DNA of 64,000 nucleotides from Aspidiotus rigidus (taxonomy: Eukaryota > Arthropoda > Insecta > Hemiptera > Diaspididae): NCBI GenBank assembly GCA_035079385.1, contig JAVHKY010000029.1, positions 12,400,001-12,464,000 of the forward strand, in the 5' to 3' direction. Both the position numbers and the translations under genes were made by a program. The notes beneath the pieces are model-generated. The model made no database searches. It was not told where the DNA came from and worked only from the letters and a program-made list of their open reading frames with translations. Below, one piece after another: positions 51,001 through 63,400 of the stretch (within the stretch, counting starts at the first letter, position 1; the number at the start of each line of letters is the position of its first letter).

Positions 51001-52865
51001 ATCCGCTTTATCAAGAGTCCGAACATTTAGTAGCTAGTGTTTAAATTTTCGATTGTTTTCATTTAACACCCGTCTCTTTGTCTCCGCACGCAACAGACGA
51101 TAGTTTTGTATTTTAGCCATAATAATATATTATCGAACAGTACTACCTACTTGGCCCGAATATATGCTCTTGTAAATAACGTACGTATGTGAATTTTAAT
51201 TCGAATACCTGCGATAATTTTTATTGAATCAAGTATTTTTGCGAATGTTTATACGTACAAAAAATAAAATCGCTAATTAACAATTCGTACCAGTGGTCTT
51301 CAAAGTATGAAAAGTTTGGGACTTCTGGGATGACTTCCCTGCAGGGAGTAATTGAATTCAGAGCGAAGAACAGAACAGCATGCTTCCTGGATCACCACCC
51401 TAAGTTGGTTCCTAATAGATTGCAGTTCGTCTCTATCGCGAGTCGTGCCCTTTCTTGTATTTTTAAATTTTCTACGCTTTATTATGGACGAGACACAGTA
51501 TAAAATCCTTGTTAAATAATAGTAGGCAGTGGTCCCTTGTTTTTTTTTGTTGTTGAAAACTATCGTATTCTTCTCTTTGGGTAGCCAAAACAGGTATAGA
51601 TATCATTTCGTATCTAGAGGACTCGACAGTATTAAAGGGACGGAGAAGATTCAGGAGAAAAAAATACTAGAGAAGGTAGGAACTGATAGTCCAATTACTT
51701 TCTAGAAGGCTCGAAGAAAACTAGTGTGGTAAACTGTTACAACTGGTGGCAAATGGAAAAACCCAATGTTGGATCGAACCACGGAATGTCTCATGTCGAC
51801 ACAAAATTGAAAACCTTGCACAGAACCTATAAGAGAAACTGTACTTTTACTAAAACGTAGTACCGGCGAGAAAAAACTTACAAACCGCCTTGAAGATTCT
51901 ATAATACCATTTTCAAAGGGTACACCTTCGACCTAATGACCCAATGTGAAATCCCAAATCAACTTGGGAGACAGAAGAAAAGAAGAAGAAAACCTACAGA
52001 ATGGGATTGAAAGCAGTAGGTCATCGTGCAATACTCCGATCGAAGAGACCAAACGAAATCGAAGTATTGGATTTCATGCGGTGATCGGAAGAATAGAACG
52101 ACAACATGAAACGAAATCGAAATTCATGGCTTTCCAAATTGACAGGATACTTTCAGTGGCTGAAAAGAAAATCATGAGAGAAAAAGAGAATTGCAAAATT
52201 TCGATACCATGAAAGGCCGCCCGGCTAGAACATGTTGCGAAGTCGAAAGGATAATCTTGTGGCTAGGTACTAAGAATGAAAGGATGAATAAGACAGACAT
52301 ACGAGAGAGATCACTTGCACGTTGAAAGGACTACCTGTGGATTATTATATCCTGCCGTTGTACGGCAGGAGTTTCCCGTTATATCTATTATGTGAATTTC
52401 AAGTACAATATCAACCTTATGTAATTATTATTTTCCTTTGGTGGATACAAGTCGTTTACCTGTCTTCCAGAGATTACAAGTACCCTTTCCGACCTTCCGC
52501 AGACCGAATAACGGTGCATAGAGGGGTGCTTAATAATGCGCCGCGTATTCAGTTTATTTTATCATAATCGAGAGGGAAGCAGGCGTACGCGAACCACTTT
52601 CGTTAAGGCGCTGGTCAAAAATTCCTTTTCAATCTCGTCGATAATAATTATTACGGTAAATGGAGGCGTGTACATATTTCGTATACTATTTTCATATTAA
52701 AATGCTGCCGCGGAAGGACTTTTTGGATCGTACAACACATGGAAAGAGAGAATTTTTCTTCTCTACAACTAGAATCAAGTTGAAACATAGTCAATTTTTC
52801 TAGCATACGATTGACTTTCAATAACAATTATATGATTATCTGAGAAAGACTTTATTGTGATACAG
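48061..52865. other. Intergenic region with a CpG-rich patch at about 48400-48580
   Basis: A CpG-rich block (gcgcgcggcggcgcgcgag) at about 48410-48430 again looks promoter-like. A poly-A run occupies roughly 49126-49146. A 9-bp perfect stem with a 3-base loop lies at 52350-52370 (tcctgccgt/acggcagga). A sequence at 51291 (cagtggtcttcaaa) resembles a hAT terminus but no partner was found. The 135-residue minus-strand ORF at 50526-50933 is unrecognised and not claimed. Confidence 0.35.
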
Positions 52866-54400
52866 GTAAAGACAGAATGCTGAAGCCGGATGCTTTCGAG
52901 AGCTGGGTATTAGAAGAAGTGTTCAACCGATAGATCGTCAGCATTGGAAGAAATGCATTAATGGTGATAAGTGGCGTACCATAAAAATGAGGATTCGTTG
53001 ACGATAAAAAAGGTAGAATGAGGGTCTGGGATACAAGTAACGATGAGAGGAATCAGGTAGTAAATGGAACTTGCGGTGTGAAGGGAGAGGCTGGTGAATA
53101 TGGAAGCGACGTCTTGTCACCCGAATAAAGACTCCGTATCTGGTTCTGGGTGTCGATTAGGACACGTCCGTTTAGCAGTGGAAAGTTGGAGAGAAATCCC
53201 GAAAAAATGATAAAGAAAGTTAGCTGTTTTGGGAATAAGATTATAGGATTAAACAAGGAGTAACGGATGAATAAATGAGGGCCTATGTTGGGCTTGAAGC
53301 GACAGATGGGGTGAATTTGGGTGCTAAGAGTATTTGAAAAGTGGAAATATTTGGGTATTGGGCTGTTGAGTCCAGAAAGTCAGCAATGTAACGAGAAGGA
53401 GGAACACCTACCTCAGTGCGTAGGCTAATTGAAGAGTTGTGCGTAGTGTACTAAAGGCCAGTCAAAATCTGGAAAATTGAATTGAGTCCAGCAATTTTGA
53501 GGTGGATGTAAATTGAAGAACCGTAACTGAATTTGGAACGTATTAGACTATTGTAGAATTGGAAGAAGCGGTAGGTTTTAATATAGAGGGTCCAGTAGGT
53601 TTTGGATTCGAAGGCGAGTCCAAGGAATTTGGTAGAAGATAGTCAGTGTGAAGTTCTAGAGGTATGCGTATCGGATTGTTGCTAAATTAACTTGTTCCGT
53701 GGGAGGTTATTTCAAAAAATTTGCCGTGCGCCATGTGGCGTCCGACAAAAACTGATCTATGAAGTCATCAAATCGCGACGTCAAAGGTTCTACAGTCAGG
53801 CCTCTTCCCTGTATTACCAAAAGGTCCCTGTCATATGATAGTCAGAATTTTTCCACGTCTTCCTCCTATCACATATTATGGCAAGGGACTTCTCAACTTT
53901 CGAGAAAACTTTCGACTTTCAAGCAAGGTATATGTATACACTATGATAGGAGGAATACAGAAAAATGTAGACTCTTGGAAATTTGAATCCTCAATACCAA
54001 AACCACTTCGATCCATAGAACAGGTTGCCTCTGTTCCTAGTTCAACTTCGTCAAGAAGACCGCTGTTTTCTTTTCCTGTCTGGAAATCGAAATCCACGGT
54101 CACATGACCATTTGGAGGTTAATTGGAGTAGTCGTTCTACTCGTTGAGAGATGCTGTAGTCTTCCGCAAAGAGGCGTTTGTAAAGGGGTAAGCTGACATT
54201 GTTTGTTACACCCATTTACAGCAATTTTGAAAAGAGGAACCACTCCTTACTTCTTCCCGAGGGACACGGTTTTCGATGCAGTGAGAAGAGTATCGGTCTT
54301 GGATTCTAGGAGTTTTGGTAAATTGCCTTGAAGCTTAATGTCATGTAATTTGGAGGAGAGATGCCAGACAGGGAGTTCAAAGAGAATGGTGTGATTTGAG
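52866..54400 (-). pseudogene. Jockey-family non-LTR retrotransposon relic, copy B
   Basis: Read on the minus strand from about 54400 downwards, the reverse-transcriptase order is preserved across several frames. Blocks are KLHDIKLQGNLPKLLES, VVPLFKIAVNG, LYKRLFAEDYSISQRVERLL, KWSCDRGFRF, KFLGLAFESKTYWTLYIKTY, FYNSLIRSKFSYGSSIY, and SLRTEVGVPPSRY then FLDSTAQYPN. The catalytic FADD is FAED (54159-54170), and stops and frameshifts occur (for example near 54205), so it is inactive. The part from 53270 to 52866 shares sequence with copy A at 40.9 kb, probably the element's 3' region. Confidence 0.8.
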
Positions 54401-54620
54401 ATTTAGAGGAGGGCTTGACGTAGCAAAGTCAGCAATATTTTCGTAGAAACGAGGACAAACGTCAGAGATTTCTGAAAATTGTACTTTTCATCTGTTCGTG
54501 TTGCAGTCATATGAAATTCGATCGAATCGAAAATTGAGGGAATTTTTTCGAATTTTTCTCTGTCACATAGGTATTACTCAATTTTAACCGAAGGTAGGTA
54601 CAGCTCTAAGACTCAGGCAG

Positions 54621-55250
54621 TGTACGTGCATACGCTAAGGGCCCACTTGGTCGGTATGGAGTTATAAGTGGTGTGTGAAAGTAGATGAAATTCTGAGTCC
54701 AACAAGACCTTCTTGAAATTGTTAGGTCAAAAATTCATGTCAGGAAAGTTGTATTGAAGTTGAAAATTGGAGAATCGGGTTTTTACAAAATCGGCTAATA
54801 AAAATTGCATTATGGAAGTTTACGATGTTTCGTAAAATTTACGTAAAATGTTTAGACTTCTGGAAAAATGTGATTTTCTTGAGAAAAAAACATTCTGGAA
54901 TGAAGAATAATAAGTTTGTATTAATTACTAGAGTGTAAGAGTCAAATTAAAAAAAAAAATTGAAAATTGATCCAGTAGGTGATAAGCTACAGTGTTTCAA
55001 AGTTTTTTGTCACAGATGAAGAAATTACGAAGTGTCACAGAACAAAATATGAGGATCTCACTTTCTCATGATTTTGTTCAATTTATATGTTTTATCTCAT
55101 GAAAAGAATCTTACTACAGGAAAGCTGAGGTTTTTTTATACAATGATACATTAAAATACAAAAAATCACAATTTGGACCTACTTTCAAACTTTTGCAATT
55201 TTAAGAAGAACTGTGATCGACCAAGTGGGCCCTTTTCATATGCACGTACA
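54621..55250. mobile_element. 630-bp element with 33-bp terminal inverted repeats
   Basis: The left end 54621-54653 and the right end 55218-55250 are inverted repeats over 33 bases with about three mismatches, both containing agggcccacttggtcg. The interior is AT-rich and without coding capacity, typical of a non-autonomous DNA transposon. No clear target-site duplication could be identified, so the superfamily is unknown. Confidence 0.7.
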
Positions 55251-58200
55251 CGGGCTGTGTTTTAATCTTTCAGATGCTCCCCTCTCCTTTCCACCTTACT
55301 CCCGATGACCCATCAAAACTAATACCTCGCTATCCAAAAGTCAGTAAAAACTACGTATTACGGGAATTCTTTCGAAACGACGCGAAAGAAAAAAAAAACA
55401 CGGAACGAGATGAGAGGGGAAAAAATGAAGTCGTAAAATTTATGTTCGCGCGGACGTTGAACCGAGAAGAGTTGATCGTTGTAATAATAATGGTGTTTGT
55501 TTTTCGCATTCACCTTCACCCAGATAATTGCATGCAAAATCGACGACGGCGATGACTCTCGTTCGTTGCGTCGCGTCTTTTGCCGAAGCCGTTCGTACGT
55601 GTACGAGTCTATACTATTTCGTTCCTTCCTTTTTTTTTCCTTCACGAATTTCAGGGGAAAAGAAAAGAAAAAAGAAATACGAGGAAATTTAGGCGGTAAT
55701 ATGTAGCTGGAAGCGATACGAACAACAGGTAACTAAACTCTCAACATGCCAAAGCACAGGTATGGCGAAAAATATACGTAGACTGATTTTTTCGCGCAGT
55801 CGAACGAACAAGGTGAAGAACGAACGAACGTTTTTTTTCCCTCTCATTCTCAGCCGGTTGTGCTCCTATAAGGAACGAAATTTCCGAGTCGGGAATCGAC
55901 GCATTAAAAAAACACGCAGTTATTTTTTTTTTATTTTCTTTTTTTTTTTTCGTCGTGGCATTGACCTTAGAAGTCGCGCTTAATCGTTCGGCGTTTATCG
56001 CTATTTTAATTTCCGCTTCGTTCGCTTAATTAGAAAATCTTATCGATGCCGAGCGATCGGCTGCAAATTGAAACGCTCTGTCGTGCGAGAGCTTTTTACC
56101 TGCATCGTATAAGGTAATGTGCCTCGACTCTCTGGTGTAGAGTTGCACCGCGCGATCACGTTAATCGATTTCAAATGATCTAGAATTGCACCGAGAGGGT
56201 AATGACTTAATGCCACGCTTTTGCTTTCGATAGAAATAACTGCTATACGCGGTGCACACAGCGCATTGCACGTATCCACCATGGCTTAGTTCGGTTTCAT
56301 CGACGTGTACACGAGTACGTGACAAGTTTACATTGATCAGGCTCGGGCATCGTCCAAGTTTTAATCGCAAAGTTGCAAAAATCGAGCACTCTACTTGCCA
56401 AAGAATAGTCGACTCCTGGTAAAAGTCAAAAGACGAGCGAGAGAGTGGTAGGGTCGCTGCCGACCCTTCCTCAACTTCTTACCTATTTTAGAAGAATTAG
56501 GCTTGCCTACAACTTATCATATGTCAAAAGACCTTTTCCTGATAAAACCAAATTCCCTGAATTTTAGGTGACCTACAACTAGAGGCGTCACAGGCTTCGT
56601 TTTTCAGGGGAGAGGGGGTCAATACAAGGTAAGGTTCTCCGCCACGCTAGAACTGATGAAATCTTTTTTCTTTTTTTTAATAGAGTGCGTGTTAAACACA
56701 GGAAGAGTCATTTGCCAACATAATTTGAACCTTGCCGCACGGAACAAAAAAATGAATGAGTCGATCTGATCAACTCGTCCCCAGATCAAAAAGTAGCCGA
56801 CCGAGGTACCGAAACACCTTTCATCAAGAGGAAGGACCAAAAGTCCTATTCAGAAGAAGGATTAAGATACTGCTAAAAAAAGGACCTAGTAACATTCAAG
56901 AAAATTAAAATGGAGATTTGGAAGTATCACAGAAATGAGAAATTGTATTTTGAAGAGAGGCCACGTTTCAAGTTCAATCAGTACAATAGAAAGACAGAAA
57001 TAAATAAGGAAACAGACCTCTTGGTTAACTTTCGCTCTTAAAAATGTCAACATACGTGAAAACGTTAATTGTCAAGAAACATTTATCACTTATTGATAGG
57101 TTTTTAAGTACGCATAGAGTATCGTCCTCGGTACGATGATTGTTCACAATTCGTCGTGAAGACATTAACGAGTTTTAAGTGTTCTCGAAGTCCCATGCAC
57201 TCGGTCACATAACCTTGGAGAGTCGACTGAAAATAAACTTTAGGATGCTGCCTCCTTCTTTCTCGCTTGAAAAAATTATTCGGGAACCATTAGATCACCT
57301 CGAAATTGCGTCTACGGTAATCTTTCTTTTGTTTTCGTCATTCTATACTTATTTTTCCTACTTTTCTCGCGCGTTCCTCTTCCATCCGTCGTGAGCCAAT
57401 GCTCTCGAGCCGTAAAGTTGTATAGTGTGCAGTATACCGTTCATGAAAGAATAACGTATACAGTACACGCGGTCTAGCCTCAGGTTCAATGTCCGGACAA
57501 GCCAAGGTAAAACAAGATGGTACATGGTTCGACGCCGCCTTCTTCTAGTATTTGGGCGTGAAGTGGTGCTGTAATGCTCTTCTCAGTACCGACGCTCTGC
57601 GATCGTATACCGGCAGCGGCAACGGACCGAGGGCAATGGACACTTGGGCCCATATTACCACGACTCGCTTCGAGCATTCCTTTTTCTTCTCTTTTTTCTT
57701 CTCTTCGATAATTTTCATTTTTACGCGATCGCCGACGTACGCCGCCGCTTTTATTTATTATCACACTCGGATACGTATAAATGTGATGCGATCCTATACG
57801 TGTGTACTTGCATTCGTATATTTCTGTCTCTCATCTCCGGCGAAACATTCTTTTCTTATTACAGGATTTCATTACCATGGTCATCATGGGCCAGATATGA
57901 TTGCCGCTACACAACGTATTTACGGAAACCGTCAAAAGCCAGAAAGTCACGCGTTACCTAAGAATGTCCTAAGACGAATTCGTCGCTTTGATTTCAGCGT
58001 GAATTTGCCAAGAATGCTGTTCGATTGTACACTCCTATTGTGATGGCTGTCAATAAAGATTTTCGCGGGTCATTGACAGTAGCAGTAGGAATGAAAAGGG
58101 TACACGTGCTGGGGGGTTAGACTCCCACTGAGAAGATTGACGAACAGGGTGGTCGCTGACTTCATCCTTCTCATTTTACCACGAACAAAAGAAAGAGGGT

Positions 58201-58470
58201 ACAGAGTTTTGAAATTGAGTAGAAATTGAATTGGTGAAAACCATTAAGATAAAAGTAACGACGTGCTAATTCGAAAAGGAAATCCTGCTCGGCGCTACAA
58301 TTATTCCGGGCATTTCAGTATGAAAATATTTAAAGAATCGAGAATTAGAAACCCTAATGGTGTAAGTTCTTGGAATTCTCACAGGATGATGATTCTAATT
58401 CGACCCTGGCATATGAATCGTGACTTTCACTTTCTAATAGGTACAGCGCTTTCTACCTAGCTATCGCGTC
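55251..58470. other. Intergenic region, weak coding candidates only
   Basis: AT-rich with poly-T and poly-A tracts (55921-55951). A short CpG-rich part at about 57540-57640 may be promoter-like. An acceptor-like ttcttattacag ending at 57864 opens a frame of about 59 codons to a TGA at 58041 (starting GFHYHGHHGPDMIAATQRIY). It could be a terminal exon but matches no family I know. Confidence 0.3.
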
Positions 58471-58471
58471 C

Positions 58472-58529
58472 GCTTTATTGAGAGGCCTCATTCATATTTT
58501 GCTTTATTGAGAGGCCTCATTCATATTTT
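58472..58529 (+). repeat. Perfect 29-bp tandem duplication
   Basis: The 29-base unit beginning gctttattgagaggcctcat occurs twice in direct succession (58472-58500 and 58501-58529) without differences. It is a very recent tandem duplication or an assembly artefact. Confidence 0.92.
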
Positions 58530-59190
58530 TCAAAAACGTATGCCGCTGAGTGCAGTAGTCCCTGAATAACTCGCTCGGGATACGCGGCCCAGATGAAAAT
58601 AGAAATTACATATTTGTCTTGGGATAGTACCTTTAATGCACGGATGAGGAATTCCCTAGCAATTCGAAAATAGAGGGAAGATTGGTGAACGTAGCCTAGT
58701 CTGAACATAAAATTCCCTTGAAGAAAAATGTATTTAAAAAATTCGCTCATCTTATTTTGGTCTAAGTGCTGAGTTCAGTGACCCTTTATCAGAAAAATAG
58801 GTCGTTCCAACAGGGAAGGTACACAATGAGATATCCTTTTGGTCCACACAGAAGTCTAGACCCGAATAAAGATACCTTCCCATCTCCTCCAGAATTTTCT
58901 TTACAATAGGTTTCTATTAGTTCGAATTTAAAATTCATCTTCCCTTCGTCACCTGATCCAGAACAGCAACCCTTAAGGAGAAGTATGGAGTGTTGATAGG
59001 TAAATCTAGTTTGAACCTAAAATACCCCTGAAGAAAAATACATCTAGATTAGCAGCGTGAATTCAAAATCGCTATTCCTCTGATCACCAAATCCAGACCG
59101 GCTTTAGTGTTCCCATCTTTTTGCTTGCAATCATCGATAATTTTCCTCAAACTCAACGACTCATCGCCGACGATTATTTTAAACGAAGAA

Positions 59191-59322
59191 AATAATTCAA
59201 ACGAAGAAAAACAAGGCTTTACCCGCACAAATTTTATTTTTAAGACGACGTTTCGACCAACTGGTGGTCTTTTTCAAGTAACTACAAAATGTAAAGCCTT
59301 GTTTTTCTTCGTTTGAATTATT
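59191..59322. repeat. 31-bp perfect inverted repeats enclosing a hammerhead-ribozyme-like motif
   Basis: 59191-59221 and 59292-59322 are perfect 31-bp inverted repeats (aataattcaaacgaagaaaa and onward). Read on the minus strand, the 70-base interior has ttgaaaaag, a short stem (gaccaccagttggtc) and then GAAACGTCGTC. This resembles hammerhead ribozymes found in Penelope-like and related retroelements: CUGAUGA core, stem II, GAAAC. The first core element is degenerate (TTGAAAA), so catalysis is doubtful. It is probably a retroelement-derived terminal structure. Confidence 0.5.
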
Positions 59323-60154
59323 CCTTGCACGTATAAAAATTCCTTTTAGTTTTGACGATTATTTTATTTGAAACATTTTAGTGTACAAAGCCTCGTTCGC
59401 CATTCCCTTCTAGCCAAACCCACTTGGAATGATTTTCTTCAACTCCTCTTCCTCTTCCCCTCCCTTTCATAACAGATTCATTATGAGTACAATTTTAATA
59501 TAATTTGAAAAATGCGTCCCCAAACTTCCTTCCAAAGACATTTTACTGTTGAAAAATATATCTATGGTGTTGTCTATCTTTTCTAATTTACTGCTTGGTT
59601 CGACTTGATGGAACATTAAATAGATTGGCTGCTGTTCGTCCAATCCCAGATGGAACAAAAAAGCGGATACTTTCTAACAGGGAAACCGAGTAAATTTTAC
59701 AATTGACAACGTCTCTTAAAAACAATGAAATAATTGAATCTCTCCTTACTCGTGAAGTTGTCAATTCCTACATCCTATCAAAAGTACACAATACTACAGC
59801 ACTTTTCAATGAGCTAAAAACTTCCTGCAGGGAAATCATGATACAATACACAGAATACAAAAGTCGCAAGACCAACGGTCATTATATTCCCCCCAAAAAA
59901 TGTTCCTCTTATATCCTTTCCTTCCGTATCCCTTTAAAACTTTAAGTTGCTAAAAGCCAGGTGCCCAACTTCTGTTAACATACTCATATTTAGCTCACCC
60001 CCACACTCGGTGTAATCGTAAACTTCCTCTCCCAGTTGTTCAAAAGTGTAATTTGCTCTCAGCTAGGCTACGGGTGCTCCAATGTACAGTCAACCTAGCG
60101 CGCTCCCAGATAGCTTTCAATATTTTTCTGAGTATTTTATGGAAAAGCCAGAGT
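59323..60154. other. Intergenic DNA, no recognisable gene
   Basis: No ORF of recognisable homology. The stretch may be flank of the retroelement-like structure at 59.2 kb, but I see no reverse transcriptase or endonuclease motifs. Confidence 0.35.
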
Positions 60155-60417
60155 GATGAAAAGCTTTCACTTCAAAAGGTATCACTATTCTTTCCTATTT
60201 TCAGGTAGGATCTTTCGAACATAAATGGTCCACAAACCAAGGTTACGTTTTCTACTTTCAGAAATATCGGAATATATCACTCACAACATTCAATTGAGGA
60301 TGAGAAGTTTTCACTTCAAAGATATCATCAATCTTTCTTCCCGACAGGTAGGATCGTTCGAACAGGTATGGCGCACAAATCAAGGAAGATTCTTGTTTTT
60401 TCATTTCAGAAATATGG
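60155..60417 (+). repeat. Diverged tandem duplication, period about 144 bases
   Basis: 60155-60272 aligns with 60299-60417. Shared blocks include gaaaagctttcacttcaaa/gagaagttttcacttcaaa, caggtaggatc, and ttcagaaatat. Divergence and small indels show it is old. No coding content was found. Confidence 0.7.
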
Positions 60418-63400
60418 AAAAATCTCTACATCCATCAACCCATATAATTCGAGAGAGGCGGATTTATTCCATCTCAAAAACAAACTCCGTCGAGAGGAAA
60501 CAATCTGCAGTATCACTAGTGAAAATTCATCAAGGTCATACATGTGACCCCAAAAGATCGCACCCCTCTCTGGTTCTCTAGATTCACCTACAAGGAGACA
60601 ACTTTGTCATGGCGTTCCCTTCATAAATACAAGTTCACGTTCTCGTATTTCATTGACAAGTGCTGTCTGGATACGAGGTCGTTACACCTCGGCAATGTTT
60701 CAAACCTATTCCTAATTTCTGATAATGCAGTCTGTCCCGCCAATTAGAGAATACTCCTTCCAAAACTAAAGTGCTCGTTACCACTGACGAGTGCTCTTGT
60801 AGACCTTCACGCAAGTACACGAAAATATTGAAACAGGAGAACGAACGAACCTGTTTTTTTCTTATTCAAATCGCGTTTATACCTACAAACAATTGACGAG
60901 GCGATAAAATACACGAAAATATACCGTGGCCCGACCGAATACCACGCATGGTCACATCGATTTTGCAACCAGTAAGTAAATTCAACCGAACCGAACACGC
61001 ACCGCGAATATTGGCTGTACTCGTATTTCGTATTCTTCGAATATTGATGTATTCCACATTTGTAGACTGAGACAGAAAGAACCTGCGTACCTGTACGGTA
61101 TTATTACAAGAGTATGTGTGTACGTCTGGTTCTCTTACAATTGCCTTCGACATAACGGTACCGGAATACGGGCGAAAAACAGAGACAGATTCAACTATTA
61201 TAAACGCATTATAATATAATAGTGTCTATATATGTGAGGATAAACGACGACGATTGTAAAAATAAAGAGGGAATGAGAGAGAAGAATGCTATCTCGTATA
61301 CATGTACTCGACCCGTTACCGAGTAAAACATGTAGGAGTCCGATGAGATTGAAAAATACCGCGTACAGCCGCGCTGCTTTTTCACACCTGTTCCATTCTC
61401 ACTACCTGTACATAACGGGATACAGGATAGCATCTTCTCGTTCCGAACAATGATGCTCATGATAGAGATGCTAGATTTTTTTCCGTTTCATCGATCATCA
61501 TTCACTTTTCGCTTCCCTCTTCTGGCAATTAGAAGCCTCTCCTATGGGAAAACAAGTCATTCAACTATATAGGTGTGTAAGTGAATCTCCTTCTAAATAT
61601 TCTAATTTGCGCATGAGAAGATAGAAACCAGATCATACCATAGAGCACTCGAGGAGCGCATCGGAGCTTTAAGAAAATATCGAAAGAACCTAATTTTTTT
61701 CTTCTTTGTCGCGTTACCACTCTGTGAAGTTACTCGAGAGCGAACGCACATCCTGATGTAATTATTTTTTAAACCGGTTTCTCTTCTCGTTTTTGTAAAT
61801 CAACGTTGGTCATTCCTCTCTTTCTTGTATACACTCGTGGTCAAACACCTCATTGTCGTAAATTTGTTATGTTGGCTTAATGAGCTCGTGTTATAATGTA
61901 ATTGCAACTCGACTACTCTTTCTTCTTTTCCTCTCCTAATGTTAAACGTAATCGAGTAAAACACGACATTATGATCCTTTAGATTATTTTATAATAGTCG
62001 ATGATGGCGTGGTCGAACAGATCGACTTCGTAGATTGCATGAAAACGAAAGGAAACAATATAATAAAACCTCGAGATAAATCATTTTTTTAGCGGAGTAT
62101 AGAGTGCCTAAAATATCATAATAGAATATTATGGTATTCGAGGTCAACCCTTTTTCTTTATTTCGTCTAGGCACTCTGACATTCAAAAAAGCAATATCAA
62201 ACGAGTTTGTTTTTTTTGGGTAATATACCAATGCAATAAAAGTAGTGATATTATTTCGAACAAGAAAAAGGAAAGTAAATAGGCGGCGTCGGCATCGAAA
62301 ACACGATCCGAGTACGAAATTTTGCATTAAATACCTTTTTGAGGGTTGAATAGGTATTGTCAGCAACCCTTCGTATGTCTGGAAACCTTTCTTAATTGCC
62401 TATAGAACATCGGCCTTAGTCCAGTTGACCGTTGACCTTGGCTATTCGTCCTTTTATTGCGCGAGTATCGGAGACAGTTTTTTCTTGTTTGTGCATGTTC
62501 TCTTCCTCGTTTTCCCCAGCAGGACCTTTCGTTCACAATGAAAATATCCTTGTCCACTTTCTTTCAAAAACCTTTTCGCTCCAGGTTTCTATTATTCCCT
62601 GTACAGTGACTGTTTTCGTTTAGATATTAATTTACCTGTTTTTATCATCCTCTTCATCGTGATTCTCCCTTGAAAGAAAAATATCAAAATATTCTGTCAT
62701 TCTATACCTTTGGCTCGCCTAATAAATAACCACATGTGACAGCTGATGTCCGACCTTTACTCTTCTTTTCTTAAACGCAGGTCTATATTATTGTCTTTAT
62801 GGTAATATTTGCAAACAATCACAGTTGATAATAAAGAGTTCATATTTTTCCCTCCTTAGCTACTTTCATTTTATGTACAGGACAACAGGTGGTTTCAACT
62901 ATAGGGACATTCACTCGTAGAAAAAGTGAATTGAAGTTAATACCGTCTATTAAAAATTTGCACATTACCATTCTTTAAAGATATTGTGATCGATGAACTT
63001 TTCTTAAATGCAAACACACTCTTGGAAGGATAGCCGGGGTTCTTACCTTAACAAACAAACTGTCAAGAAAGAGAAATAAAAGTTCATAATATCGCAAGTG
63101 TTTTCACATACTCGACGTTCAATTAATCACGACTCTACAATAATAATATCTTCAATAATAGACGTAATTATCAAAGTTGAGGTGAACGTACTCAAAAGTT
63201 TGAAGGCATTAGCGGAGTGAAAAAATACTCGACTTCCATTCGACCTTTTCCCGAGGGATTTCGGGTGACATTTAGGGAGGAGATTGAAAACCCGCAACAC
63301 TTGTCCGAAGTTTGATGATGGGTCGCGATAGGAGGCAGGGGGGAGAGGATTTCTGACTTTTAATGATACTTTTCGTCTCGAGAAAAACTTGTGATAGGGG

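Noticed and set aside
51291..51540. hAT-terminus-like cagtggtcttcaaa with another cagtggtccc downstream
   Set aside because: The two are in the same orientation rather than inverted, and no target-site duplication is seen.
57552..58043. 163-codon plus-strand ORF
   Set aside because: No recognised domain, and the Phe-rich middle comes from a pyrimidine tract. Only its last part after 57864 might be an exon, which is mentioned as a weak possibility.
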